Below, piece after piece: positions 21,030-32,891 of a stretch of DNA of 64,000 nucleotides. The stretch is taken from positions 4,347,965 to 4,411,964 of the forward strand of contig QRDG01000473.1 in the NCBI GenBank assembly GCA_012064385.1, written 5' to 3'. Under the pieces are notes generated by a model. The model was not told the DNA's origin, did not search any database, and saw only the letters and a list, made by a program, of their open reading frames with translations. Source of the stretch: Puccinellia tenuiflora (lineage: Eukaryota > Streptophyta > Magnoliopsida > Poales > Poaceae). Numbering within the stretch: position 1 is the stretch's first letter; each line of letters starts with the position of its first letter. A program made the translations under genes and the position numbers.

Positions 21030-21987
21030 TGTAGTGCTAGGCCCGATCTTCACGGATTTGAGGGGGAAACGAGGATGAACACAAAGAACACGGAGGGTAG
21101 CGAGGGAGATTCGTGGGCAAAACACAAGGATAACTAGCAAATCCTGCTGAGAACTCCACCCAACAACAAACCCTCAAAAAGGTAGCCTTTGGATCGAAGA
21201 ATCTAAGCCAAACTTACTCTTGTTGAAACCGATTGCTCTTACCGGCCGGTCCACCGATCCAATAGAATCACCGCAGTGAAAGATTGGTTTGCACTACTAG
21301 AGACACCGCAGTGAAAGAGTAGCAACAATAAGATCTACCTCAACGAGGCACCCTAGCTATGAGGGAGGAGGAGCATGGCTCACACAAGTCTCAGATTCAG
21401 TCTAGCCTCAAATGGGGAAAGGGGAAAGCTATTTATAGTCTTAGTACAAAACGAGGCAGGAAGGTGGGGGACCGGCCTGGAAACCGGCCTAGGCCGGCCT
21501 GGAGGCCGGCTGCGTCGGGTGGAGGGCCGGCCTGGAGGCCGGCTGCGTCGGGTGGAGGGCCGGCGTGGAAACCGGCCTAGGCCGGCCTGGGGGCCGGCTG
21601 CGTCGGGTGGAGGTCCGGCCTGGGGGCCGGCCTAGGCCGGCCTGGAGGCCGGCTGGCTCGGGTGGGGGTCCGGCCTGGGGGCCGGCCCAGGCCGGCCTGG
21701 AGGCCGGCTGGCTCCGCCTTGAGCTTTTGCCTCCTTCTTCCTCTTCTTGCCCATCTTCTTGGATTTCCTCTTGGCCATCTTCTTGACTCCATTGTGGGTC
21801 ATCTTCCGGGTGGATCCTGAGTATACACAAGGTACCGGCATGAGGTAGTAAGCAATTCAAAGAGAGGTCGAGATCACACATCGAGAGGAGCGAGGTCACC
21901 TTTTCATGGAGAGATTTGACTCTTGATCTTGTCATTGGGCCAATTGGCATGGTGTCCATGGTGTTGTCCACATGTGGGGCTACATCA
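21030..21987 (-). repeat. Element B 5' LTR (958 bp)
   Basis: Matches 14118-15047 with about eight substitutions and a different GGCCGG array (21471-21716, about five units instead of four). TATA box at 21429-21438. After it, C LTR sequence starts abruptly at 21988. Confidence 0.9.
21471..21716. repeat. GGCCGG tandem array in B, right LTR (about 5 units)
   Basis: Same unit type as the left LTR, but with five units in a different order, including two ending GGCTGGCT and units with CTGGGGGCC instead of CTGGAGGCC. Confidence 0.85.
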
Positions 21988-24310
21988 GGAAGGATTTGTT
22001 ATTCTCTGTATGTGAGTCTTTTCTATCTTGCGGATCATTAGGCAAAAAAAAAAGATTAAGTCTTGAGGATGGCTGGCAAGATATGGTCTTGAGGTGTTGG
22101 ATGACAAAGTCATCGAGTCAAATAATTAGAAAGAAATGGGTCATTTAGATATATTGGAAAGAATTGACATGCTACACAAAAGATAGATAAATTTGGAATG
22201 GCCCATGCGAATAGAATTACATGACTCCCAAATTGTGCACTACAATACTATTTAATAAAGTGTGACAACACTTATCAAAATAGTACAAGTTACACATGGG
22301 TTTGGGTAGGCATGAATTATATTGGGGATGACGATGGGTGCATGTCCATAAGATTGACTTTGAAGAAAATAATAATAATTGGTTCAGGATTTGATTTATA
22401 GGAAAAATGAATTGACGAATGCGTATGATCAATAAGCTTACAGGAAAAAGGAATTGAACAAATAGGTTGATAGATTATGATATATGGCATAGAAAGATCT
22501 AATTTGTAAATTTTGAAGTGATGATGAGGGAATGAGTTCAAGCAATTTGGACATGGGTGCTACTAGATATAGAAATCCAATATATTCCATTTGCAAAAGG
22601 AATCAATTGAAAAGAATTATAGAATTTAAGTTATGACAAAAATACTCAATATCTCTCATTTCGAAATACGAATATTTTATCATTATAAAAACTTGAAACT
22701 AATGAAAGAAGTATGTTCTAGATGTTCTAAGAATTTCAACGATATATTATTTGCTAAGTTTGGATTAACAGATAAAAAGATATGAATTTTGGAAGATGGA
22801 TAAATAGATGATCACATGGCAAGATTACATTGGCCGCTACCCCTTCGTTAATTTGTGTAGTTTGTACTGCCATAGGAAAACAAATCGGTCATGTGAGGAC
22901 GATTAGCTCACCGAGTAGGAGGTACACGTGCGGGGAAGTCGACGATGACGTAGTTTCGATGGTGAAGTTCCTCGTCCGTGGGGGATGACACAAGCTCCTC
23001 CTTCCTTTGGTAGATTCCTAACTTCAACATGGTCCTTGTGGCATGCCGGCTCGGCCTTTTGACGGTCCACGTATCCGGGAACGAGCGACGGAATGGCCAT
23101 GACAGTGCCGGTCGGCATCGATCTTGCCATGCACGGCCAACCACACCGATTGGGTGTATCACCATGTCCTAGAGGTAGGAAAGGTCAAGGGAAAATATCT
23201 GGTAAAAGGAATTTGTCGGAGAAGACACGTAGAAGACGTAATAGTCCAATGAACTCACCATGATCTAAAAGAAATACATCAATAGAACGGAATTTACAGA
23301 CCTCCTCTTGATATAATATGTTCATAGGAGTTGTGGAGGAGAGCAAATGGCTCAATGCGACGCGCTCGGTTTCCTCTTATAGGGTCTGAGCATGGGATCG
23401 AGAGATGAATGCCCACCGGCGACATTCGGTTCACCATGTGAGATTAGGCAAATAAGACTTCAAAGTGGAAAAGAAATTCCCTGAATGGAACCTATACTGT
23501 ATTTCCACCAAGTTTCGTATTGGAATCGAAGAAAAATAAGCAATAGAATTGAGGGAAATAGGAGGGGAAGTGGCACAGCCATGGAGATGTAACGTACAGA
23601 CCTGTACGTGAAGGAAGAAGAAGAAGGAGCGTTCGCTCCGTCCGTTCGGCTGGATGGGCTACGGTGGGACGCTCATTGTTGGGCCGGCCTGGCTGGGGCG
23701 GTTCATCCTTTTTTTTTTGTTCTTCTCCTTTTCTTTTTCTGTTTTCTTTTTATAAGTTTTGAAGTATAGCTCCAAATCAAATTAAACCAGTTTCTATAAA
23801 TTTTTAAAAATCAAAATAATAGTTTTAACCACTTTGAAAACTTTTCCAAATATTTATATTCTCGAAAATTCAAACGTTGCATAAAGGCCTATTTGACCCC
23901 TTTATGTTATTTTATAAAATAGAGTTTTATAAACACCTTTTTAAATAAAATAAAAATATAAAATAATATAGGCGCTATCATTTGAAATGTAACCCATTTT
24001 CCTAATAAAATAATTTAAGACAATTAATTTTACGAAATAAAATTTGATTTAGCCTTTAAACACCCATTTAATCATGGGCTTATCAATTTATTGAAATACT
24101 TTGCAAAAGTTTTAGGATTTATTGAAATATCAAAAAATATATTTTCTTTTCAAAACTTGAAAACAAAGGTAAAGGAATATTTAAAATAAAATACTCCTGA
24201 AGATATATCTATATATGGTTTTCTTGATTTTGGAGACTTTCATTTATCAAATAACAAAAGTTTTAACTTCTTGTTATTTTTATAACATTCCAAAATTTTG
24301 GGATGTTACA
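21988..24310 (-). repeat. Element C 3' LTR, truncated
   Basis: Matches 27837-30162 closely. Ends GGATGTTACA at 24310. The portion nearest element B is missing. It contains an AT-rich part and a GC-rich stretch (22900-23130, 23620-23710) with one GGGCCGGCCTGG word. Frames over 22903-23165 are open on the minus strand, but I see no recognisable domain. Confidence 0.85.
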
Positions 24311-26418
24311 TACTACCACCCTTAAAAGGAATATCGTCCCCGAGATTCGGAGAGGCTAGAAAGAAAGATGGGTTTGGCATAACTGGTTGCACATGCAGCT
24401 GGGTGGGCTACCACCCTTAAAAGAAAATTTTGTTGGCAGTCTTGAAAACAAGATTTCGTGTTAGGGGATCATCCATCATGTGAGGAGGTCATACTAGGTT
24501 GAACAAACACTTCAGTTGTTTTAGACCGTGCTTCATCATTCTTATATCCAATATATAACATGTACCACCTCCTCATAATGATTTAGTGACTTCTTGAACC
24601 TTGCATACTATCTTAAAGTCCTGGAATGTGAATCCTTGTTTCCAACAGGTGGGTGTCTATTCACATACTTGGAAACATAATCCTCCCCCACTGGGTTGGA
24701 ATTGAATTTTCCTTCACGATAGAGCTGTGAACCGCATAAAAGGGTTGTTGAAGTACTTTTGACACTGAAGGGTCGCTCTTTTGGGTAAGTTAGAAAGTCA
24801 AGATGAGTGTGTCTCATCACAATATCTGAAAATCTGTTAATGTCGTGTCCTTGGCAGACTTCGTCTTCATGGTTGACTCCCATCAATGCAAACACTCCGC
24901 CATTTCTAACGAAACTCTCATGGTAGGGAAAAACTTTCATTTGCAGTATTCCTTCTTCTTCACGAGAGCTGACCTTTATCCTCATCGTATTTTATATGCC
25001 TTGGCAGCACTTGCCTTAATTTAAGGGTATAATATTTATTACCATCCTATGGTTTAGGCTTTTCATCGTCGGCTCTCTCATAGGTATGTCACTCAAGACT
25101 TATCATTCCGCATAACAAAAATGAATGATATGAGTAGTAGTCATGGGGGCCAATCCACGACGCACTCAATCATCACCTTGCACTTGGTTTGGTGAGTCTC
25201 ATATTCTAACACTCGGTCATCCTCACTTGTCCAACAGAAAGTTTCCAATCTGCAAGACAGCCTAAACTAGACTATCGATCCTTCAAACTATTGGGTAGCG
25301 CAAAAATTCCTATACATCATCACTTCACATCTTGGAGATTCTTCATTGCTTCTCCTCCTTGGTTTTGTTGTTGGCTAGTCTTCGGGTCTTCAACAAAATA
25401 TGTGAGATTGGATTTTCATCACTCATTGTACCATCAATTGTTCATTGTGGTTGGCCTATTGGTGAGACATATGATTGGCTTGGATGGGCTTGGCATGGAT
25501 GTGTAGTGATAGAAGGATAAAAGAGAAGTACTCCTATACAACGCCGGTTCGCTAGCAGCATCTCCTTCAGCGTTTCTTCTTCTTGTTGTTGGTACAATAG
25601 GATTTCTACATCACTTTACCTCTTTAGTTTCTATCCCACATCCTACTTCTTCTTACAGACCATTTCGTCAACACTTGAGTCACCCGAGTCCGAGCTTTCA
25701 TCAGCAGCTGCATTGCATAAGGCATCTTGAGGTGGCTATATTTTCGTCTTGGTTGGTATGTGGGTGAGGCATATGGTTTTGGTTTAGCATTGATGAGTAG
25801 AGATAGAAAGAAACTAAGAGAAGTATTCCTACCCACACACAGCAGATCAAGGCAAATCATCTTACAAGCAAGCAACAAGCAACAATCAATGGTAAACAAC
25901 CATAGAACTGAGGTAAAAACAATCACCCTTTTTTTATTTCGAAAATATAGTTTTGGAAAACAAACTAACACAATAAATGTTTTGAAAATAAACGTGCTAG
26001 TACTGCCATACCACACTTTGGTAAGTCAATACAATATTACGATAACGTTATTCTAATAAAATGGTGGTCTAGTCTATCTATTTCTTCAGTGCTTCAAGTC
26101 CCTCTTTTATTTCTTTGGGTTCGTCCGGATATCTCTGGTTGTTGTGAAGTTTAGATTGAAGTCTTCAACCAATTTACTCGATGGCTTCACATGCTTGTCA
26201 AGTTGATCTTCAATGCCTTCGGGAACATTTCTCAGTTATGGTCATCTATAAATAAGATAAGATAACTTAGAAAGCAATTAGATGAGGAGGTTACAAGAAA
26301 GATATTAGGAAAGTTTTGGACGAATAGAAAATAACATTTGTTCCTATGGTCTTTCCTATTTCAAATCCAAACCTATGGTTTTCGAGCCTACAGGCAACAT
26401 TATGCTCTGATACCATCT
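24311..26418 (-). other. Element C internal region, no gag or pol recognised
   Basis: Begins (element 3' side) with a purine tract, minus CCTTTTAAGGGTGGTAG, and an imperfect palindrome GAATATCG-TCCC-CGAGATTC at 24329-24348. A second, degenerate copy of the purine-tract sequence lies near 24408-24424. The longest frame (24608-24985, minus, 125 codons) has no domain I recognise. The primer site is at 26404-26415. The rest looks non-coding. Confidence 0.7.
26404..26415 (-). other. Primer-binding site of element C
   Basis: The minus strand reads TGGTATCAGAGC, three bases inside the LTR end at 26419. This places the LTR boundary at 26419 rather than at the start of the duplicated segment (27837). 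Confidence 0.85.
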
Positions 26419-29400
26419 TGTGGCGCCCTCGCTTAGAAAAGCAAGGCCACGTAGTGAAATATGCTATTCCCTGGGTCGAGTATGGATAGCAACTCACAAA
26501 AGATGTAATATCATGCATCAATGTCAAATATTATTACAACGCGATACGAATGATCCAGGAGTAAAATAATCCCTTACAACTTTGCATAGCCGAGGCTAGC
26601 TTTAAAAGAGTAAAGAGTTCAACAATTTATTCAGAGTTCACACGCAGCAATATAATAGCACAGAGCTCCTTCATCTCCATGAGCCACTGGCGATCATGTT
26701 GGTTGTAAGCTCGAAGACACGTCTCACTCATCGTCGTAGTAGCCTGCAACATTTAACTTTGCAGCCCAGGGAATTTGGGTCAATACCTTGTAACAGGCCG
26801 GCAAGTGAATACTATGGTGGATTATAAAATGGCAAGACTAATACTACATGCTTATCTGGCTGGTGGGGTTGAAGGCTATTGCATAAAGCCAATTTTGTCC
26901 TACTTTTCACAAACATTTTATTCTCAACTTTTCAATATGAGACACACCCATGGAACGCATCCAAGGTCTCATATACCCGTGTTCACCCATCAAATTTTAT
27001 TATGAAATTGGTATGAAGAGATCCTCCGACAACTTCCTTGCTTAGCTACTCAAAATTGTCCGTAACCGGGGACACGGCTATGATCATAGTTTTATTACTC
27101 TCGAGAGTTTGTGACACTTTCCCCACTAGACTCGATCGACCCATTCTATCCTTAACCCTCATTTAGTGAAAAGGAAAGGAGAAGACCGAGACGAGACCTT
27201 TTGGAAGCTCTTTCCCAACCACAACTGGCTTGACCCGTTCCAACCTACATCCCCTACATCTGCTTGTCAAGCCGGGTCGGTTCCATGCTACTTACTTAGT
27301 CAAGACAGAGCCCATATGACTAGTGGCTGCACTGGAAGCAACTAAACATGGAGTGACATCGAATCTCAATACCCTGGGTGGCCATCCACAAGTGCACATA
27401 CTCAGGTTCACACCATGAAAATGGGCCTGAGCAGCCACTCAACTTTAAACATCCGAAGCCATCCATTTCCACCCAGGTGGTTCATTAATTTAGTAGAACT
27501 TTCACCTAACTTACTACATCAAAAACTTTCACAATTGCAGCAAGCATTTCTACTAAATTAATATAGGTACCTAGTCAACAGGAAAAGATCTAACAGGCTT
27601 GCATAGCATAATTAAAACAGTAGTAAACCTATCATGCAAACTACTAAGATAATCTATAATGCAATAACAAAATAATAGGTCCTTCATGAGCTTGTGTATA
27701 CACTTGCCTTTGAAAGTAGTCGAAGCGTGTTGACTTCTCTAAACAAAACCACGTAGCTCTCCGTTCAAACTATAAGATAAAATAACACAACATAAACACA
27801 CCATCCATAGCAACAAAATAAGCAATGCAAACAACTGGAAGGATTTGTTATTCTCTGTATGTGAGTCTTTTCTATCTTGCGGATCATTAGGCAAAAAAAA
27901 AGATTAAGTCTTGAGGATGGCTGGCAAGATATGGTCTTGAGGTGTTGGATGACAAAGTCATCGAGTCAAATAATTAGAAAGAAATGGGTCATTTAGATAT
28001 ATTGGAAAGAATTGACATGCTACACAAAAGATAGATAAATTTGGAATGGCCCATGCGAATAGAATTACATGACTCCCAAATTGTGCACTACAATACTATT
28101 TAATAAAGTGTGACAACACTTATCAAAATAGTACAAGTTACATATGGGTTTGGGTAGGCATGAATTATATTGGGGATGACGATGGGTGCATGTCCATAAG
28201 ATTGACTTTGAAGAAAATAATAATAATTGGTTCAGGATTTGATTTATAGGAAAAATGAATTGACGAATGCGTATGATCAATAAGCTTACAGGAAAAAGGA
28301 ATTGAACAAATAGGGTTGATAGATTATGATATATGGCATAGAAAGATCTAATTTGTAAATTTTGAAGTGATGCTGAGGGAATGAGTTCAAGCAATTTGGA
28401 CATGGGTGCTACTGGATATAGAAATCCAATATATTCCATTTGCAAAAGGAATCAATTGAAAATAATTATAGAATTTAAGTTATGACAAAAATACTCAATA
28501 TCTCTCATTTCGAAATATGAATATTTTATCATTATAAAAACTTGAAACTAATGAAAGAAGTATGTTCTAGATGTTCTAAGAATTTCAACGATATATTATT
28601 TGCTAAGTTTGGATTAACAGATAAAAAGATATGAATTTTGGAAGATGGATAAATAGATGATCACATGGCAAGATTACATTGGCCGCTACCCCTTCGTTAA
28701 TTTGTGTAGTTTGTACTGCCATAGGAAAACAAATCGGTCATGTGAGGACGATTAGCTCACCGAGTAGGAGGTACACGTGCGGGGAAGTCGACAATGACGT
28801 AGTTTCGATGGTGAAGTTCGTCGTCCATGGGGGATGACACAAGCTCCTCCTTCCTTTGGTAGATTCCTAACTTCAACATGGTCCTTGTGGCACGCCGGCT
28901 CGGCCTTTTGACGGTCCACGTATCCGGGAACGAGCGACGGAATGGCCACGACAGTGCCGGTCGGCATCGATCTTGCCATGCACGGCCAACCACACCGATT
29001 GGGTGTATCACCATGTCCTAGAGGTAGGAAAGGTCAAGGGAAAATATCTGGTAAAAGAAATTTGTCGGAGAAAACACGTAGAAGACGTAATAGTCCAATG
29101 AACTCACCATGATCTAAAAGAAATACATCAATAGAACGGAATTTACAAACCTCCTCTTGATATAGTATGTTCATAAGAGTTGTGGAGGAGAGCAAATGGC
29201 TCAATGCGACGCGCTCCGTTTCCTCTTATAGGGTCTGAGCATGGAGATCGAGAGATGAATGCCCACCGGCGACATTCGGTTCACCATGTGAGATTAGGCA
29301 AATAAGACTTCAAAGTGGAAAAGAAATTCCCTGAATGGAACCTATACTGTATTTCCACCAAGTTTCGTATTGGAATCGAAGAAAAATAAGCAATAGAATT

Positions 29401-30162
29401 GAGGGAAATAGGAGGGGAAGTGGCACAGCCATGGAGATGTAACGTACAGACCTGTACGTGAAGGAAGAAGAAGGAGCGTTCGCTCCGTCCGTTCGGCTGG
29501 ATGGGCTACGGTGGGACGCTCATTGTTGGGCCGGCCTGGCTGGGGCGGTTCATCCTTTTTTTTTTGTTCTTCTCCTTTTCTTTTTCTGTTTTCTTTTTAT
29601 AAGTTTTGAAGTATAGCTCCAAATCAAATTAAACCAGTTTCTATAAATTTGTAAAAATCAAAATAACAGTTTTAACCACTTTGAAAACTTTTCCAAATAT
29701 TTATATTCTCAAAAATTCAAACGTTGCATAAAGGCCTATTTGACCCCTTTATGTTATTTTATAAAATAGAGTTTTATAAACACCTTTTTAAATAAAATAA
29801 AAATAGAAAATAATATAGGAGCTATCATTTGAAATGTAACCCATTTTCCTAATAAAATAATTTAAGACAATTCATTTTACGAAATAAAATTTGATTTAGC
29901 CTTTAAACAAAACACCCATTTAATCATGGGCTTATCAATTTATTGAAATACTTTGCAAAAGTTTTAGGATTTATTGAAATATCAAAAAATATATTTTTTT
30001 TTCAAAACTTGAAAACAAAGGTAAAGGAATATTTAAAATAAAATACTCCTGAAGATATATCTATATATGGTTTTCTTGATTTTGGAGACTTTCATTTATC
30101 AAATAACAAAAGTTTTAACTTCTTGTGATTTTTATAACATTCCAAAATTTTGGGATGTTACA
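26419..30162 (-). repeat. Element C 5' LTR, complete (3744 bp)
   Basis: Runs from TGTGGCGCCC (plus) to GGATGTTACA. It is longer than the internal region. Near its inner end, 26724-26743 on the minus strand shows an acceptor-like GTTGCAG followed by codons for YYDDE and TGA, reminiscent of the micro-exon in A, F and H, but the evidence is weak. Confidence 0.82.
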
Positions 30163-32442
30163 AGACAAGATATGTCCGAGAAATCCTACCTCCTTTAGCC
30201 AAAACTCGCACTTGCTGAATTTGGCATAGAGCTGATGTTTCTAGAGGGTTTCTAGCACTAAACGCAAGTGCTCTGCGTGTTCTTATTCGGTCTTGGAGTA
30301 AACAAGGATATCATCTATGAAAACTACGACGAACTTGTCGAGGTAGTCCACGAAGATTTTATTCATGAGTTTCATGAAATAGGCGGGGGCATTGGTCAGT
30401 CCAAAGGACATTACGGTGTACTCAAACAATCCTTAACGGGTGGTGAAAGCGGTCTTGGGGATATCTTCTTCTCGGACCTTCAACTGATGGTAGCCGGTAC
30501 GAAGATCGATCTTGGAAAAGACTCGGGCTCCATTCATTTGATCGAACAGATCCTCGATCTTAGGCAGAGGGTACTTGTTTTTGATGGTCACATTATTCAA
30601 CTTGCGATAATCCACACACAATCGTGTGGTACCGTCCCTCTTGTCCAGAAAGATAATGGGTGATCCCCACGGTGATGCGCTAGGACGGATCAGACCCTTG
30701 CTGAGCATATCTGCCAACTGCTTCTTCAACTCGACCAGCTCTTTAGGATTCATCCGGTAGGGCCTCTGGGATATAGGAGCTGTTCCGAGAATAAGTTCAA
30801 TCACAAACTCAATGTCCCGGTCCAGTGGCATGCCGGGCAATTCTTCAGGGAAAACATCCGGAAATCTATGGACAACACGGATTTCATCTAGGCTTGGTTT
30901 GGCTATACCCTCATGATAGAAGGCTTGACGAGGGCTTAAAAATGAAACATATTCCACTTCAATTCCTTCACTTGAGGTGATAGCCACGGCCCTTCTGGCA
31001 CAGTCTATCCGACCATGGTACTTAGCTAACCAATCCATACCAAGGATAACATCTATACCTTGGGTTCCTAGGTTGATAAGATCGGATGGGAAATCTACCC
31101 CGTGGATGTTTATGGAAGTGTCATTACAGGACTTGTGGGCTTTTGAGTGTGATCCAGGGATTTGTATCATCATGGGTTTTCGCAAAAGGGTTCCCTCTAA
31201 TCCCCCTTTAGAGACAAAGCTTTCTGTAACAAAGGAGTGGGTTGCACCAGAATCAAACAGAACAATTGTAGGTACACAGTTGACGAGAAACGTACCCAGC
31301 ACAACATCTGGCGCATCCTGGGCTTCTTCGGCATTGATGTGGTTCAGACGGCCTTGGTTGACAGCAGCATTTCCCCTCAGTGCCCCATTCTTCCCATTCC
31401 CTCTACGACCATTGCCGTTGTTGGGTGCATTAGGACGCGGGGCAGCCTTCTTTGGATTGGGGCATTCTTTAGAATAATGCATGGCCTCTGATGCCACACT
31501 CAAAACAGACAACATTGGGAGCACAATTGGGATTGTTGTAGTTCCCTTCTAGAGGGGGTTATTGTTGGGGCGGTGAGGATTGTTGTTGAGACGGGGTGCA
31601 GGAGCAGGTGCACGAAAAGCTGGGGGTGCCGGCCTGGAGTTTGGTGGATAAGTGCGGGGCTTCTGGCTGCTAGAGCCTCCTTGGTTCGCCATGCGGCGCT
31701 TGCGGTCCTCGTACATGGCGTTGCGCTTGGACTCCATCCGAATGGCTTTGTCGACGAGGGCCTCTAAATCTCCAAAGGTGTGAGTGACCAGCACACACTG
31801 CATTTCAGTGTGCAGCCCATTCAGAAAATGCTCCATCTTCTTCTCTTAAGTATTGGTGTCATCTGCAGCGTATCTGGTTAGGTCCATGAACTCTTCCAGA
31901 TATTTCTCCACATCCTTTCCTCCTTGCTTCAATTTGCGGATATCGTCCCTCTTCCTAATGATCAAACCGCTAGGCACATGAACCTTGCAGAACTTGGCCT
32001 TGAACTCCTCCCAGGTGATGGCTTGGCCAGGTTGCTGCATAGCCTTGGTTGCCTCCCACCACACCCTTGCAGGACCAGAGAGGTAGTGGGTAGCAAACAA
32101 GACCTTCTCTTCATCAGCAACCCTGGTGACCTCGAGGTTGTTCTCGATGTTGCGAAGCCAATCTTCCACTTCTAGGGTATGAACGGTCTTGGCAAAGACA
32201 TGTGGTGTGGCCTTCTGGAAGTCACTAAGGGTAGACCGGTGGTCGTCCCCATTGTTGTTGTTCCCGTTGTTGTTGGTTTGGGCATTGGCAGCAAGTTGTT
32301 GGAGAACAGCAAGATGGGCTTGGCGCTCTTGGCGAGCGGCCTCACGGTCCTCCATGATGATCCCAAGGAGTTGGGCCGGGGTAGGCTCAGGTGGTGGTGG
32401 GTCGTTACGACCGTGGCTTCCTCCTCCTCATGTGTCCACCAT
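30163..32442 (-). pseudogene. Gag-protease-RT pseudogene of element D
   Basis: Start ATG at 32440-32442, followed after four codons by TGA (32428-32430), most simply a CGA to TGA change. Further breaks: TAA in gag near 31846, a four-base duplication disrupting the zinc knuckle near 31487, TAA at 30433-30435 in the RT where relatives have Tyr, and more stops towards 30300. Recognisable parts: gag core (RVWWEATKAMQQPG), Cys/His knuckle remnant, protease LFDSGATHSF near 31245, RT with VDYRKLNNVTIKNKYPLP and an FIDDIL motif near 30310. The RT ends within FLGH at the C boundary. It cannot encode a working polyprotein. Confidence 0.88.
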
Positions 32443-32452
32443 CCTGAGATTA
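30163..32452 (-). mobile_element. Element D: decayed Tekay-type Gypsy fragment
   Basis: Gag to mid-RT of an old minus-strand element. Its 3' half was displaced by element C at 30162/30163, and its 5' end was separated by element F, which sits about ten bases upstream of the gag ATG. Its protease and RT differ clearly from A and F, so it is a separate family or subfamily. It is probably the oldest element of the right-hand nest. Confidence 0.8.
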
Positions 32453-32891
32453 TGTAGCGCCCCGACCCCAGAACTATACAGTGAAGCTTTGTGCAACCGG
32501 TCATGCTACACAATCGAAGGTTACTGGTTTACCAATCCCAGGCCAAAACCTTTGGCAGGCGAGCTCGGAATGGATCATCGGCACGCAACACTTCGATCAT
32601 GCCATAAGCTCAGACATAGCTATCATGTATAGTAGAGAGATCAAGACTTGTGGAACAACTGGCACATCACAGACTCTACGACACAAAGATTCATATAGCA
32701 ACTCATATACGAGAAAGATACAAATATTACACATAAAAGGGTTCACCAACCCATCAATACATCAGGCGGAAGCGAAGTAGTGTTGTCTAGTACAACAAGA
32801 TGCAAATATGGCCTAAGAGGCCTACATATAAACATAAACCCAAGCCAGCTTGTTCCACGGTCCCAAGCTGCCACCTGGGTACCCCGGACTA

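Larger units (their letters stand above)
14118..21987 (-). mobile_element. Element B: CRM-like chromovirus Gypsy, nearly intact
   Basis: Minus-strand Gypsy element: 5' LTR 21030-21987, primer site 21012-21025, gag 18175-19923, pol 15040-18174, polypurine tract 15048-15060, 3' LTR 14118-15047. The RT (YFDD), RNase H and integrase resemble the centromeric CRM/Cereba group as I remember it, and no canonical chromodomain follows the integrase. The bases flanking B do not match (ATTTG left, GGAAG right), and the neighbours are parts of different elements, so B is not a simple insertion here. The LTRs differ at about eight positions outside a repeat array whose unit number also differs. Confidence 0.9.
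21988..30162 (-). mobile_element. Element C: non-autonomous long-LTR Gypsy
   Basis: Minus-strand element: truncated 3' LTR 21988-24310, internal region 24311-26418, complete 5' LTR 26419-30162. LTR outer end TGTAACATCCC (minus). The internal region is only about 2.1 kb and lacks gag and pol. The polypurine tract and palindrome resemble those of A, F and H, suggesting mobilisation by a related Gypsy. C is inserted into the RT region of D; the right flank is AGACA (30163-30167). The left LTR lacks about 1.4 kb corresponding to 26419-27836, ending exactly at B. Confidence 0.82.

Noticed and set aside
24608..24985. 125-codon minus-strand frame in C as a gene
   Set aside because: No recognised motif and no evidence of conservation; kept only as part of the internal-region note.
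27837..30162. Treating only the duplicated 2.3 kb as the C LTR
   Set aside because: The primer site at 26404-26415 lies next to TGTGGCGCCC at 26419, so the LTR is longer and the left copy is truncated.
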